DNA of 45,371 bases, taken from assembly GCA_903832775.1 (NCBI GenBank), contig CAILCX010000006.1, forward strand, positions 1-45,371, written 5' to 3'. Shown in pieces: positions 36,988 to 45,097 of the stretch. Origin of the DNA: an uncultured Methylobacter sp. (GTDB lineage: Bacteria; Pseudomonadota; Gammaproteobacteria; Methylococcales; Methylomonadaceae). Numbering within the stretch: position 1 is the first letter of the stretch; each line of letters begins with the position of its first letter. Under the pieces are notes generated by a model. That model was not told where the DNA came from and made no database searches. It saw only the letters and a list, made by a program, of their open reading frames with translations. The translations under genes and the position numbers were made by a program.

Positions 36988-37593
36988 CTAAATATTTTCC
37001 AAGCGCTGAATTCTGCTTTGCAGCCGATCAAAATCATTACGCAATTCATCAACCTGATCGAAAAAAATGGCCACTTCAGGCGCTGAGGGTAAATCGCGGG
37101 TTTCATCCTGTAAAAATTCGCTGGCATTTAATTTGAAGGTTTGCAGCGATTCTTTACTCCAGCTTTGACTGGCACGAAAAAAACCAGCAACTTTATGCGC
37201 GATGATGTCACCAGTGAAATGCGATAAATGTTCTTCCAGATCTATGTCCAGTTTGGCGAAAAGCTCTTGGAATTTGCGACCGGTGTGCATATCGCCTTCA
37301 ATCTTGACTTCGCCCGAGAACACCGAACGCATCGGTGTTGAACTTAAGCCCATCAAGCCCAAAGCCCATATTGAACCGGTCAGACGGGTATCTGGGTCGC
37401 AGGGGATTTGATCCAGACATTGAATCGAATCATTGCTCGGACACAGATAAATGGTTTCTGCGAAGGGCAAAACGGTAACGGCAATAACTTTTCCGGACAG
37501 TGGTGTTAAAAAATAGCCACTGTCCTGATCCAGCGCAAGATATTGATTAAGCGCAACTTCAAAGGCACCGATTAGTAACGGTTTTATAGCCAT
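36988..37593 (-). CDS. ubiJ: UbiJ (SCP2-domain accessory factor for ubiquinone)
   Basis: UbiJ binds ubiquinone intermediates and supports the Ubi metabolon. The SCP2-like domain spans about residues 10-120 (ALNQYLALDQ...GLMGLSSTPMRSVFSGEVKIEGDM), and a coiled-coil tail (FDQVDELRNDFDRLQSRIQRLENI, broken here only for length) is typical. I start at 37593 (MAIKPLL), one base beyond the ubiE stop, rather than at 37626, which would lie inside ubiE. The gene is translationally close to ubiE. Confidence 0.92.
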   Translation of the reverse strand: MAIKPLLIGAFEVALNQYLALDQDSGYFLTPLSGKVIAVTVLPFAETIYLCPSNDSIQCLDQIPCDPDTRLTGSIWALGLMGLSSTPMRSVFSGEVKIEGDMHTGRKFQELFAKLDIDLEEHLSHFTGDIIAHKVAGFFRASQSWSKESLQTFKLNASEFLQDETRDLPSAPEVAIFFDQVDELRNDFDRLQSRIQRLENI

Positions 37594-37594
37594 G

Positions 37595-38338
37595 CTAGAT
37601 TTTATAACCTCTGTGAACTGCGACAATGCCTTGCGTCATGTTGAAGTATTCACAGCGTTCAAGTCCTGCGTTTTCCATCATTTTTTTCAGCTCATCCTGT
37701 TTCGGATGCATGCGGATCGATTCGGCAAGATAACGATAACTTTCTTCATCTTTGGCAACAAATTTGCCGATTTTTGGCAGCAGTTTGAAAGAGTAAAAAT
37801 CGTAGACTTTTTCGGTAATTTTATCGACTGGATGCGAAAACTCCAGCACGATAACACGTCCACCAGGTTTAAGGACGCGATGCATGGAACGGAGTGCAGC
37901 GTCTTTATCTGTGACATTACGCAAGCCAAAAGCAATGCACACGCAATCAAAGGTGTTATCTTCAAAGGGAAGGCATTCGGCATTGACTTGTGCGTAGCGA
38001 ATATTGCCGACCAAGCCTCTGTCGATCAGTCGATCGCGTCCGGTACGCAGCATCTCTGAATTAATATCTGCCAAAACCACCTGGCCTTCCGGTCCTACCC
38101 GCTTTTCAAACAAGGTAGTTAAATCACCGGTGCCGCCTGCCAGATCGAGCACTTGCTCGCCTTTGCGGACATTGCTAAGTTGCACCGCAACCCGTTTCCA
38201 GATGCGATGAATACCTAGCGACATCAGGTCATTCATGATGTCGTATTGTCCGGCAACCGAATCAAATACGCCGCGTACCAGATTGACTTTGTCTTCTGTC
38301 GCTACCTGTTTAAATCCAAAATGGGTGGTGTTGCTCAT
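37595..38338 (-). CDS. ubiE: Demethylmenaquinone/ubiquinone C-methyltransferase
   Basis: This is a SAM-dependent C-methyltransferase of ubiquinone and menaquinone synthesis. Motif I is [15 protein letters not shown], with the later [16 protein letters not shown] and [12 protein letters not shown] blocks. The N-terminal [17 protein letters not shown] and the family block [24 protein letters not shown] support starting at 38338, preceded by an AAGG ribosome-binding site. The longer frame to 38416 would add 26 residues read from a REP palindrome and is rejected. Confidence 0.95.
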   Translation of the reverse strand: MSNTTHFGFKQVATEDKVNLVRGVFDSVAGQYDIMNDLMSLGIHRIWKRVAVQLSNVRKGEQVLDLAGGTGDLTTLFEKRVGPEGQVVLADINSEMLRTGRDRLIDRGLVGNIRYAQVNAECLPFEDNTFDCVCIAFGLRNVTDKDAALRSMHRVLKPGGRVIVLEFSHPVDKITEKVYDFYSFKLLPKIGKFVAKDEESYRYLAESIRMHPKQDELKKMMENAGLERCEYFNMTQGIVAVHRGYKI

Positions 38339-38378
38339 GATTGTGCCTTTTTTAAATGTATCGTTCCTGGTTCCGACT

Positions 38379-38441
38379 ATCGTTCCCACGCTCCAGCGTG
38401 GGAATGCAGTCCGCAACGCTCTAGCGTTGCGTGTGAACGAT
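38379..38441. repeat. REP unit upstream of ubiE
   Basis: The sequence CGTTCCCACGCTCCAGCGTG, then GGAATGCAGTCCGCAACGC, ending GAACGAT near 38441, is a full REP like those at 1652 and 2347, with a degraded second half. It lies between ubiE and the DUF971 gene. Confidence 0.85.
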
Positions 38442-38445
38442 GAAG

Positions 38446-38835
38446 TTAATTTTGTAGTGGTTCTTTATGCATATGTCCGGCAGCTTCCAACTTATTCAGA
38501 TAATCTGCCCATAAAATTGTATATTCCGCGCCCAATTTATACAAAAAATCCCAGGTATAAATGCCGCTGTTATGGCCATCGCTAAATACCGGGGCAATCG
38601 CATAATTGCCAACCGGTTTTATCTCGTTAATGGTGACGTCTTCCTTGCCAACCTGAAGCACTTCCTGACCGGGCGCATGACCAACTGCTTCAGCCGAAGG
38701 TGTAAAAACCCGGAGATATTCGCAAGGCAATTTAAATACACTGCCGTTATCAAAACTGATTTCAACCACATTGGAAACCTGATGCAGCTTGATTTCAGTT
38801 GGATGGGTGTTGCTGGGTTTTGCTGTTAGGCGCAT
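38446..38835 (-). CDS. DUF971 protein (gamma-butyrobetaine hydroxylase-like N-terminal domain)
   Basis: This encodes a 129-residue protein with the DUF971 layout: [21 protein letters not shown], a central [21 protein letters not shown], and [25 protein letters not shown] near the end. The last block is the most conserved part. A function is not established. The domain occurs as the N-terminal part of eukaryotic gamma-butyrobetaine hydroxylase and standalone in bacteria. It lies downstream of hslVU, a common neighbourhood in gammaproteobacteria. Confidence 0.85.
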   Translation of the reverse strand: MRLTAKPSNTHPTEIKLHQVSNVVEISFDNGSVFKLPCEYLRVFTPSAEAVGHAPGQEVLQVGKEDVTINEIKPVGNYAIAPVFSDGHNSGIYTWDFLYKLGAEYTILWADYLNKLEAAGHMHKEPLQN

Positions 38836-38867
38836 ATAAATATTATGAGGCGAAAGGCTAAGGGCAA

Positions 38868-38914
38868 AAGACGAAAGGCGGCATGTTTACCTTTAACCTT
38901 TCGCCTTTAGTCTT
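38868..38914. terminator. Hairpin downstream of hslU
   Basis: The stem AAGACGAAAGGCG (38868-38880) pairs with CGCCTTTAGTCTT (38902-38914) with one mismatch. In the hslU transcript the second arm is CGCCTTTCGTCTT followed by TTGCCC. It shares words with the hairpin after pgk (33317-33377). Confidence 0.6.
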
Positions 38915-38918
38915 GTTT

Positions 38919-40238
38919 CTACAGAATATACCGACTCAAATCCTCATCCTGAACAAATTCAGCCAGATGACCATCGACATAAGTGGCATCAATCACAATT
39001 TCTTTTCCTGCCAACTCCGGTGCATTGTAAGAAATATCTTCCAGCAACCGTTCCAAGATAGTATGCAATCTTCTCGCGCCTATATTTTCAGTGGTTTCAT
39101 TGACCTGCCAGCCCAGTTCGGCAATGCGCTGAATACCGTCAGTAGAAAATGACAGCGCCACGCCCTCGGTGCTTAACAGCGCAATATATTGTTCGGTTAA
39201 TGAAGCGTCAGGCTCGGTCAAGATTCGCACAAAATCGTCCGCTGAAAGTGCGTCCAGTTCAACACGAATTGGAAAGCGGCCTTGCAATTCGGGAATTAAA
39301 TCCGACGGTTTGGTCAGATGAAACGCACCCGAGGCAATAAATAAAATATGGTCGGTTTTAATTGAACCGTACTTGGTGCTGACCGTGGTACCTTCAACCA
39401 ACGGCAGTAAATCCCGTTGCACGCCTTCGCGCGACACTTCGCCGCCGCCCAGTTCGGAACGTTTGCAGATCTTGTCTATTTCATCCAGAAACACGATGCC
39501 GTTTTGTTCTACCGATTCGACAGCGCGCAAGCGAATGTCATCTTCATTGACCAGTTTGGCTGCTTCTTCGTCCTGTAAAACCTTCAGGGCTTTGTCTATT
39601 TTCATTTTGCGAGCACGGGTTTTGCCCGAACCCAGATTTTGGAACATGCCTTGCAATTGACTGGTCATTTCTTCCATGCCTGGAGGCGCCATAATCTCTA
39701 CACCAACAGGGGAAAGATGCACATCAATTTCAATTTCCTTATCATCCAACTGGCCTTCACGTAATTTCTTACGCATTTTTTGGCGAGTCGATTCTTCTGT
39801 CTCGGATAACATGCCGCCATCTGCTCTCGGCAAAAGAATGTCCAGAATACGGTCTTCGGCGGCATCAAACGCCTTATTTTCGACCTTTTCCATTTCTGTT
39901 GTGCGTGTCATTTTGACTGCCGTATCAACCAAATCACGAACAATTGAATCCACGTCACGACCGACATAACCGACTTCAGTGAACTTAGTCGCTTCGATTT
40001 TGATAAACGGTGCATTAGCCAGACGTGCCAGACGACGTGCTATTTCTGTTTTACCGACGCCGGTGGGACCGATCATTAAAATATTTTTTGGCGTAATTTC
40101 TTCGCGCAAGGCAGGATCAACCTGTTGACGCCGCCAGCGGTTACGCAATGCAATAGCGACAGAACGTTTGGCATTGGCCTGGCCTACAATATGTTTATCC
40201 AGTTCGCTTACAATTTCTTTGGGGGTCATTTGAGTCAT
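38919..40238 (-). CDS. hslU: HslU ATPase subunit of the HslVU protease
   Basis: This AAA+ unfoldase feeds substrates into HslV. It begins [21 protein letters not shown]. Walker A is GPTGVGKTE, the variable I domain follows, and Walker B is [13 protein letters not shown]. The pore motif [14 protein letters not shown] and sensor regions are typical. The C-terminal end is EDLSRYIL, the HslV-activating tail. At 439 aa it is full length. It starts 4 bp after the hslV stop, in the same direction. Confidence 0.96.
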   Translation of the reverse strand: MTQMTPKEIVSELDKHIVGQANAKRSVAIALRNRWRRQQVDPALREEITPKNILMIGPTGVGKTEIARRLARLANAPFIKIEATKFTEVGYVGRDVDSIVRDLVDTAVKMTRTTEMEKVENKAFDAAEDRILDILLPRADGGMLSETEESTRQKMRKKLREGQLDDKEIEIDVHLSPVGVEIMAPPGMEEMTSQLQGMFQNLGSGKTRARKMKIDKALKVLQDEEAAKLVNEDDIRLRAVESVEQNGIVFLDEIDKICKRSELGGGEVSREGVQRDLLPLVEGTTVSTKYGSIKTDHILFIASGAFHLTKPSDLIPELQGRFPIRVELDALSADDFVRILTEPDASLTEQYIALLSTEGVALSFSTDGIQRIAELGWQVNETTENIGARRLHTILERLLEDISYNAPELAGKEIVIDATYVDGHLAEFVQDEDLSRYIL

Positions 40239-40242
40239 GTGT

Positions 40243-40788
40243 TTATTCGTTAGGTTCAGCGTCGAGTTCTTCTATGCGCAGATTATGATTGGTATAAATA
40301 CAAATATCAGCGGCTATATTTAAAGATCGCGTAACAATTTCACGGGCGCTAAGATCGGTATTTTCAAGCAATGCACGCGCTGCAGCCTGAGCAAAAGCGC
40401 CACCCGAACCAATCGCCATCAAGTCAAATTCGGGTTCTATGACATCGCCAGTCCCGGAAATAATCAATGACGTTTTTGAATCGGCAATCGTTAGCAACGC
40501 TTCCAGTTTGCGTAAGGCACGGTCGGTACGCCAATCCTTTGCCATTTCCACAGCCGCGCGGGTTAAATTGCCGCGATGCTTTTCCAGCTTGCCTTCGAAA
40601 TGCTCAAATAAAGTAAACGCATCCGCGGTAGCGCCAGCAAAACCGGCGATAACTTTATCGTGATATAAACGGCGAACTTTGCGGGCATTACCTTTCATGA
40701 CGGTATTGCCTAATGTGACCTGACCGTCGCCGCCGATCACAACTTTGTCGCCACGGCGAACAGAAAGTATGGTTGTTCCTCTAAACAC
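40243..40788 (-). CDS. hslV: HslV protease subunit
   Basis: This is the threonine-peptidase subunit of HslVU. Here the catalytic threonine follows a four-residue leader (MFRG), giving mature [19 protein letters not shown]. The blocks [27 protein letters not shown] and [16 protein letters not shown] are conserved. At 181 aa it is normal. It is the first gene of hslV-hslU. Confidence 0.96.
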   Translation of the reverse strand: MFRGTTILSVRRGDKVVIGGDGQVTLGNTVMKGNARKVRRLYHDKVIAGFAGATADAFTLFEHFEGKLEKHRGNLTRAAVEMAKDWRTDRALRKLEALLTIADSKTSLIISGTGDVIEPEFDLMAIGSGGAFAQAAARALLENTDLSAREIVTRSLNIAADICIYTNHNLRIEELDAEPNE

Positions 40789-40958
40789 TATTTTAATATC
40801 CTAAATTAACAAATACATTAAAATCAATTTTACATGGTCTGAGCTTAAATGTGCTAAAAAATGAGATTCTGATCATATTAAAGTCGTTGAGACGGTTTAG
40901 CTGCGATTCAGAAATATTATGCTACGCTGAACAAAACATTTAAAAAAAGGGCTCGCTA

Positions 40959-41597
40959 ATGGACGCACTTAATCAAATATCAACAACACTAGCCTTAACC
41001 ATGGGACTGGCTTGGGCCAGTGGCATTAACCTTTACGCAACATTGTTTACGCTAGGTTATCTTGCCACCACCGGCAATATCGATTTGCCGCCGGATTTGC
41101 AAATCGTCGCTAATCCGTTGGTCATGGCGGCAGCTGGCCTAATGTATTGCATCGAATTTTTTGCCGATAAAACACCGGGTGTAGATACCGGTTGGGATGC
41201 TATTCATACGTTTATTCGCATTCCCGCAGGCGCCATGCTGGCAGCTGGTGCAATTGGCAATTTAAACCCGGCCGTGGAATTGGCCGCAGCAATTATGGGG
41301 GGCACGCTTGCGGCGGGAAGTCATGTAACCAAAGCCGGAAGTAGGGTATTGATAAACACCTCCCCCGAACCCTTCAGCAACTGGATAGCCTCGATTAGCG
41401 AAGACTTTCTCGTCATAACCGGCGTCTGGGCGTGCATCAATCATCCGGTATTTTTTTTAATAGCGTTGGCGGGATTTATAGTGCTGATAATTTGGCTCTT
41501 GCCACGAATATGGGTGGGCGTAAAAAAAGTCTTTGGCTTTTTGGGCAGGTTATTTAATAGTCAAAGTAATCCGGCCAATCAAAATCCTCCGCAATAA
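40959..41597 (+). CDS. DUF4126-domain membrane protein
   Basis: This encodes a 212-residue protein with about five hydrophobic segments. The DUF4126 landmarks are GLAWASGINLYATLFTLGYL, FFADKTPGVDTGWDAIHTFIRIPAG and LAAGSHVTKAGSRVLINTSPEPFSNW. Function is unknown. A ribosome-binding site (AAAAGGG) stands before the ATG at 40959. It is divergent from hslV and precedes the tRNA gene by 62 bp. Confidence 0.85.
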   Translation: MDALNQISTTLALTMGLAWASGINLYATLFTLGYLATTGNIDLPPDLQIVANPLVMAAAGLMYCIEFFADKTPGVDTGWDAIHTFIRIPAGAMLAAGAIGNLNPAVELAAAIMGGTLAAGSHVTKAGSRVLINTSPEPFSNWIASISEDFLVITGVWACINHPVFFLIALAGFIVLIIWLLPRIWVGVKKVFGFLGRLFNSQSNPANQNPPQ

Positions 41598-41611
41598 ATC
41601 CACATTAACTA

Positions 41612-41640
41612 TTGACTGTCGGTAAATATTCTAGTCTAAT
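41612..41640 (+). promoter_or_regulatory. Sigma70-type promoter of tRNA-Phe
   Basis: The -35 element TTGACT (41612-41617), a 17-bp spacer and the -10 element TCTAAT (41635-41640) precede a GC-rich discriminator (GGCCGTC) and the tRNA at 41660. The spacing and hexamers are near consensus. Confidence 0.8.
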
Positions 41641-41659
41641 GGCCGTCTTTTGTAGTTCC

Positions 41660-41735
<76 letters not shown>

Positions 41736-41754
41736 TGAGTTTCCTTTAAAAATG

Positions 41755-41777
41755 CCGACCGCTGCGTCGGTTTTTTT
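41755..41777 (+). terminator. Rho-independent terminator of tRNA-Phe
   Basis: The stem CCGAC (41755-41759) pairs with GTCGG (41766-41770), loop CGCTGC, followed by seven T. It lies 20 bp after the tRNA. Confidence 0.85.
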
Positions 41778-41881
41778 ATGCCCGAAGGTTTGTCCGGGGT
41801 ATTTCCTGTTCGCAAATTCGTTTACACACATCATAGAACTGTAACTTCAGAAAGATAACTTCCCGAACCCCATCACTAAAA

Positions 41882-42145
41882 ATGGATAATGACATCTTAA
41901 TAAATCAGGCCAGACGACTTTATGTTGCGTTACAGGTTGAGCAACAGTCTGATCGTCTTGACCATCTAATAAATCGTGCCTATTGTCGTTATCAGCGCCG
42001 ACTTAACCGATGTGCATTATGCTATCAAACCCGGGTGTTGGACTGTGATCGGTATATTTTGGGGAAGTTTTGTCCCGGCAATCACTCGAAACAGCCCACA
42101 GTAAATGACCCTCTTTTTGCCCTGCTGAGTAAAATGACAATATAG
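41882..42145 (+). CDS. Hypothetical four-cysteine protein
   Basis: This encodes an 87-residue, basic protein with no family I recognise. A helical N-terminus (ILINQARRLYVALQ) is followed by a Cys cluster: C44-x-x-C47, C55 and C64 (CALCYQTRVLDC, then CPGNH), compatible with a small zinc-binding unit; C35 precedes it. The Shine-Dalgarno is weak. It lies on the plus strand between tRNA-Phe and the brnTA pair. It could be an orphan accessory gene or spurious. Confidence 0.4.
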   Translation: MDNDILINQARRLYVALQVEQQSDRLDHLINRAYCRYQRRLNRCALCYQTRVLDCDRYILGKFCPGNHSKQPTVNDPLFALLSKMTI

Positions 42146-42212
42146 CAACAATCTTTATTCCGCATCACTCTACGTTACAAAGCCACTTCAACTCAAACTT
42201 GCTGAGCAAACA

Positions 42213-42488
42213 TTATTGCAAATGACTGGTCTGTTCTAGCATTGCGGTTCTCAATATTTCATTTAACCGACTTTGATAGCCTTTGCCTTGACTCTTAAGC
42301 CAAGCCAAAACGTCTGCGTCAACGCGCACTGTCAATTGCTGTTTGATTGGCCGATAGAACTTACCGCGTTCAGCGAAAAGCCAATCCTGCTCTGTAGTTG
42401 CGGGAATATCAGAAAAGTCAATTTCATGCTCTGAATTTGCCGCTAACGCTTCCAGTTCTTGCTGAATGGGTTTAGATATTTGTTTCAT
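42213..42488 (-). CDS. brnA: BrnA-like antitoxin
   Basis: This encodes a 91-residue protein with the BrnA layout: N-terminal toxin-binding part (EIDFSDIPATTEQDWLFAERG) and a C-terminal ribbon-helix-helix (QLTVRVDADVLAWLKSQG, then SRLNEILRTAM). BrnA binds DNA and the BrnT toxin. I start at the ATG at 42488 (MKQISKP) rather than 42515. The start lies inside the 3' end of brnT (17-nt overlap), so the pair is coupled. Confidence 0.88.
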   Translation of the reverse strand: MKQISKPIQQELEALAANSEHEIDFSDIPATTEQDWLFAERGKFYRPIKQQLTVRVDADVLAWLKSQGKGYQSRLNEILRTAMLEQTSHLQ

Positions 42489-42756
42489 AGACCGTTTTCT
42501 CCAATTTGGTTGCACGTCGCGCTGAAATAATACGAATATGTTCTGATCTATCTTCAGTTTCTTGCCAAGTATGTGCGACCAAAAGTAAGGCTATATCACC
42601 TACCATGCCAACCGTCTGCCAACGTTGCTCGCCGTTCTCAATTCGATCCTGTCGCGAAACATGAAATGGGTCATTGAACACTAATTGTGCAAGCTCAAAT
42701 CGAATGCCATGTTTTTGTTGATTAAGCTGATTTTTAGTTTCATCCCAAGAAAACAA
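42472..42756 (-). CDS. brnT: BrnT-like toxin (RelE-fold RNase)
   Basis: This encodes a 94-residue toxin of the BrnT family. The typical opening FSWDETKNQLNQQKHGIRFE and LVFNDP are followed by R-W-Q-T-V-G, LLLVAHTW and the C-terminal IRIISARRATKLEKTVYE. The start codon is TTG, with a strong AGGAG six bases upstream (42763-42767). BrnT is a ribonuclease neutralised by BrnA. The toxin-first order is the classical brnTA order. Confidence 0.88.
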   Translation of the reverse strand: MFSWDETKNQLNQQKHGIRFELAQLVFNDPFHVSRQDRIENGEQRWQTVGMVGDIALLLVAHTWQETEDRSEHIRIISARRATKLEKTVYETNI

Positions 42757-42777
42757 TTATAACTCCTGATTATTTTT

Positions 42778-42797
42778 GTAGTTACATTATCGTAGTT
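42778..42797 (-). promoter_or_regulatory. Possible BrnA operator/promoter
   Basis: The hexamer GTAGTT occurs twice (42778-42783 and 42792-42797) just upstream of brnT. On the minus strand this reads AACTAC-N8-AACTAC. A TTGATA hexamer 17 bp from TAATGT lies around it. Autoregulation by the RHH protein BrnA would fit; this is only suggested by position. Confidence 0.4.
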
Positions 42798-42866
42798 CTA
42801 ATTTGATATCAATGCAACTGCTTTTATGCTAAAAAATTAACACCACAATAACCAATCCCAATCCCA

Positions 42867-42892
42867 AGCCTGAACACTGATCGGGCTTTTTT
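42867..42892 (+). terminator. Rho-independent terminator-like hairpin
   Basis: The stem AGCCTGA (42867-42873) pairs with TCGGGCT (42881-42887) with one G-T pair, then five T. It is oriented for plus-strand transcription, yet no plus-strand gene lies closely upstream, so it may be left from a lost gene or an element boundary. Confidence 0.55.
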
Positions 42893-42917
42893 ATGCCCGC
42901 CAATAAAGGAAATCATC

Positions 42918-43076
42918 ATGTTCTGGCAATTCTTACTGTTCGGAGTCATCGGTACCGCCCTAATTCACCTTGGAACCCTGTCAGTCTGGGTTACCGTGCT
43001 GACGCTGTCATTGAAAGTAATACTGGTACTGGTACTGGCCGTTGGAATAGGTTTGTTGTATTTCTGGCGAAAGTGA
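42918..43076 (+). CDS. Tiny two-helix membrane protein
   Basis: This is a 52-codon ORF with an AAAGGA ribosome-binding site seven bases before its ATG. The peptide starts MFWQFLLFGVIGTALIHL and has a second helix rich in Leu, Val and Ile (VILVLVLAVGIGLLYFW), ending RK. The hydrophobic profile predicts two membrane helices. No family is recognised. It precedes a similar-sized membrane ORF by 48 bp. Confidence 0.5.
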   Translation: MFWQFLLFGVIGTALIHLGTLSVWVTVLTLSLKVILVLVLAVGIGLLYFWRK

Positions 43077-43124
43077 CTGCGCATTTCCAACCATCTTATA
43101 TGAAATCAACCCTGGAAAAATACT

Positions 43125-43286
43125 ATGACCATTACCCTGCTCGTTGTCAGCCTGCTATGCCTCGCCTTCAATAACACCAGATTGTTCGGTGTTGGCGGCA
43201 TAACAGTTTTGTTCTATCTCCACCCGCCTTTACTGGTCGGCACTCTCATTCTCGGAGGTTTTTATTGGTTTTTAACTCATAAATGA
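43125..43286 (+). CDS. Second tiny membrane protein
   Basis: This is a 53-codon ORF, ATG at 43125 behind a CTGGAAAA purine stretch. It begins MTITLLVVSLLCLAFNNT and has a second hydrophobic helix PPLLVGTLILGGFYWFL, ending THK. Like its upstream neighbour it ends in an aromatic-plus-basic tail. No family is recognised. It is the next gene of the tandem pair and may be part of a mobile-element segment. Confidence 0.5.
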   Translation: MTITLLVVSLLCLAFNNTRLFGVGGITVLFYLHPPLLVGTLILGGFYWFLTHK

Positions 43287-43433
43287 CTGCCCGCTCTAGC
43301 TTCTGACTGATTTTCTACAACCAAATCCCCCAACCCTAACCGATAACCAAAACATTAGCCACTTCATTGTGGAGAGTTTCGTTTGTCCGGCGTTCGGTGA
43401 GAAGGATCTTTAAAACCTTTGGAGATAACACCG

Positions 43434-43496
43434 ATGAACCCCACTCAACTTCACCCCTCTTTCAAATTTGCCGCCACAACGCCACAAATCGCCTGA
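43434..43496 (+). pseudogene. Truncated leader of a possible mobile-element primase
   Basis: ATG at 43434 follows GGAG by nine bases. The 20-residue product MNPTQLHPSFKFAATTPQIA stops at TGA. The HPSFKFA opening resembles, from memory, the N-terminus of large primase/helicase proteins of integrative elements and phages whose genes carry GTTGCGG-type repeats; this cannot be confirmed here. It is best read as the start of a broken gene. Confidence 0.35.
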
Positions 43497-43876
43497 AGCC
43501 ATATAAATCAAGGGTTCCGGTGTTGCGGACAATCCGAAACGTTTGGGTGGATGTTGCCTTTTTGACCACGTTGCGGAAACGCGAAATGATGCCGCAACGC
43601 TGGAGCCCATGCCAGTCAAGACCGTTGCGGCGTTGCGGATTTTTTGGGTGGGGGTAGGCATCGACACATTTTTTCAGGGGATTTTTTTGGGGGTACCGCT
43701 GATACCCAGCTGATGAGAGGTTGTTATTTTTTGGTGATCAAAAACTTGGGTCATCGTCCGGATCCGACCCTTAAGAGACATTGGGCTATGGAATTAGGCT
43801 TCCCGATACCGGTCATTCACAAAATAAGTAGTTGCACGTAATTGGATCAAAATCTGCCTCAGATAACAGGCGTCAT

Positions 43877-43912
43877 ACCGGCAAGCCGATAATAATTAAC
43901 TGGCTTGCTGGT
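43877..43912. repeat. Inverted repeat downstream of the exosortase unit
   Basis: ACCGGCAAGCC (43877-43887) and GGCTTGCTGGT (43902-43912) form an 11-bp stem with one G-T pair and a 14-nt loop. It lies 15 bp after the companion gene's stop in its transcription direction. No T-run follows. Confidence 0.5.
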
Positions 43913-43926
43913 CGGCGCATCCAGGC

Positions 43927-44535
43927 TCAATCACGCAGTAACCCTCGCTGTAACTGGATACACAACCAAGCGGCCGCAATCGCCAACAACCAGCGTCCGC
44001 CCATTTCGCAAAACACCATCCAATCCACAAACCATGGCACAGGCCGGGGATTTTTTCCGGTTAAGGCGACGTCCTGAAAAGATATTTCCAATTTGCCTAA
44101 CAACAGCGCTGGTACCGTCGCCATGATCACTAGGATGGCTGTCAGCAAACCCAAGGCGATTAACAAGCAACGTTGCGACCAGCGCTGTACCGGCCAAACC
44201 AACAGAATCGATAGCTCAATGACCAGCGGAACCAGGGGGTGCAACAAGTGGGCCGATGATTTCAACTCGGTTCCCGGCGGAATGAATTGACCGGCGTTTA
44301 GGTAAACAGGGCGCAGCAGCCAGACGGATAATTCAAGCGCATAATCTAGCTGGGCTGTCGGCTTCACCAGATCCAAGCTGGGGGACATTTCGGAGTTCAT
44401 TGTCATGATGACCGCCTTCAGCAAAGGAAACAGGCCTTTTCCCAGCCACTCGCCGAAATACCAAACCAGGCTAGACAACACCAACCAAGCCAACAAGCCT
44501 TTCAATGTAAGGGAAATCAGCTTACGCCGGCTCAT
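43927..44535 (-). CDS. Exosortase-associated polytopic membrane protein
   Basis: This encodes a 202-residue hydrophobic protein with about four membrane helices: N-terminal (LISLTLKGLLAWLVLSSLVW), two adjacent central ones at about 105-142 (including LLIALGLLTAILVIMATVPALL), and a C-terminal one (WLLAIAAAWLCIQL). A periplasmic-type loop at about 35-100 lies between the first and the rest. It overlaps the exosortase gene by 14 nt and is most likely its companion. The arrangement recalls the membrane protein that accompanies XrtH-type exosortases, but I cannot confirm the class. No catalytic residues are assigned. Confidence 0.65.
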   Translation of the reverse strand: MSRRKLISLTLKGLLAWLVLSSLVWYFGEWLGKGLFPLLKAVIMTMNSEMSPSLDLVKPTAQLDYALELSVWLLRPVYLNAGQFIPPGTELKSSAHLLHPLVPLVIELSILLVWPVQRWSQRCLLIALGLLTAILVIMATVPALLLGKLEISFQDVALTGKNPRPVPWFVDWMVFCEMGGRWLLAIAAAWLCIQLQRGLLRD

Positions 44536-45097
44536 AGGTCTTTTCCGTCGAACCGAACGCCCACCAGGCGAAATAACAACACCCCACCAACACCATCAAG
44601 GTCGGCGCAAGATAGACATGAATCAACTGGAACCAGTCGGGTCGGTAAGCGATAACAAAATACAGGATGCTAATACGCAGTAGATTGAGCAGATAGATTA
44701 AGCCGATGCCCAAGAGCAAACCGATCAATTTTCGCCGCCCTGTTGATGGAAAAGCAACAATCGCAGACATCACCAAAAACAGCACTCCGGCCCCATCGCA
44801 GCCGCGCACGATTTCCAGGTTGGCTTTGGCTGAAAGCAAATGATTTTGTTGCGCCAAAACGTGTTCCAACGGAGCGAGCATATTGATCAGGTCGGCGCAA
44901 ACCATCACAACGCCATGGTAGTAAATGACATTCAAGAACAGGTCGTCCGGAATCTTAAAATAACCGTAGTTGAGCAGCGCGTAACAGCCTACAAATATCG
45001 TGAACTGTAGCCATTCTTTATATCTGCCCATCCGATGACGCTTAGAATCGTAACCATTTGAATTGGAAGCTCGACGCAATGTGTTCCTTGAGTTCAT
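44522..45097 (-). CDS. Exosortase/archaeosortase-family transpeptidase
   Basis: This encodes a 191-residue integral membrane protein with the conserved exosortase triad visible: C100 in VRGCDGAGVLFLV, R141 in LLNLLRISIL and H160 in FQLIHVYLAP. Exosortases cut C-terminal sorting signals of surface proteins in the inner membrane. The CDGAG form and the short length suggest a dedicated subtype (XrtH- or XrtM-like) rather than full-length EpsH. The first 22 residues are polar and basic; M23 (MGRYKEW) could also be the start. The companion membrane protein follows with a 14-nt overlap. No sorting-signal substrate is seen in the window. Confidence 0.8.
   Translation of the reverse strand: MNSRNTLRRASNSNGYDSKRHRMGRYKEWLQFTIFVGCYALLNYGYFKIPDDLFLNVIYYHGVVMVCADLINMLAPLEHVLAQQNHLLSAKANLEIVRGCDGAGVLFLVMSAIVAFPSTGRRKLIGLLLGIGLIYLLNLLRISILYFVIAYRPDWFQLIHVYLAPTLMVLVGCCYFAWWAFGSTEKTYEPA

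Larger units (their letters stand above)
43287..43926. other. 640-bp decayed region
   Basis: It contains a well-placed ribosome-binding site (GGAG at 43421-43424) and a 20-codon ORF at 43434-43496. GTTGCGG heptamers occur at 43522, 43570, 43624 and 43632, with an inverse at 43592. A 65-codon frame without a start lies at 43507-43712. The composition shifts to G/T-rich runs near 43650-43700. I see no intact gene; it reads like remains of a longer gene. Confidence 0.5.

Noticed and set aside
37595-38416. Longer 273-residue ubiE start at 38416
   Set aside because: The first 26 residues are read from a REP unit and lack similarity to UbiE, while ATG 38338 has an AAGG site and the normal N-terminus.
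43367-43667. Opposed ORFs of 85-96 residues in the decayed region
   Set aside because: The frames on both strands have low-complexity, proline/arginine-rich translations without ribosome-binding sites, so they look like chance openings.
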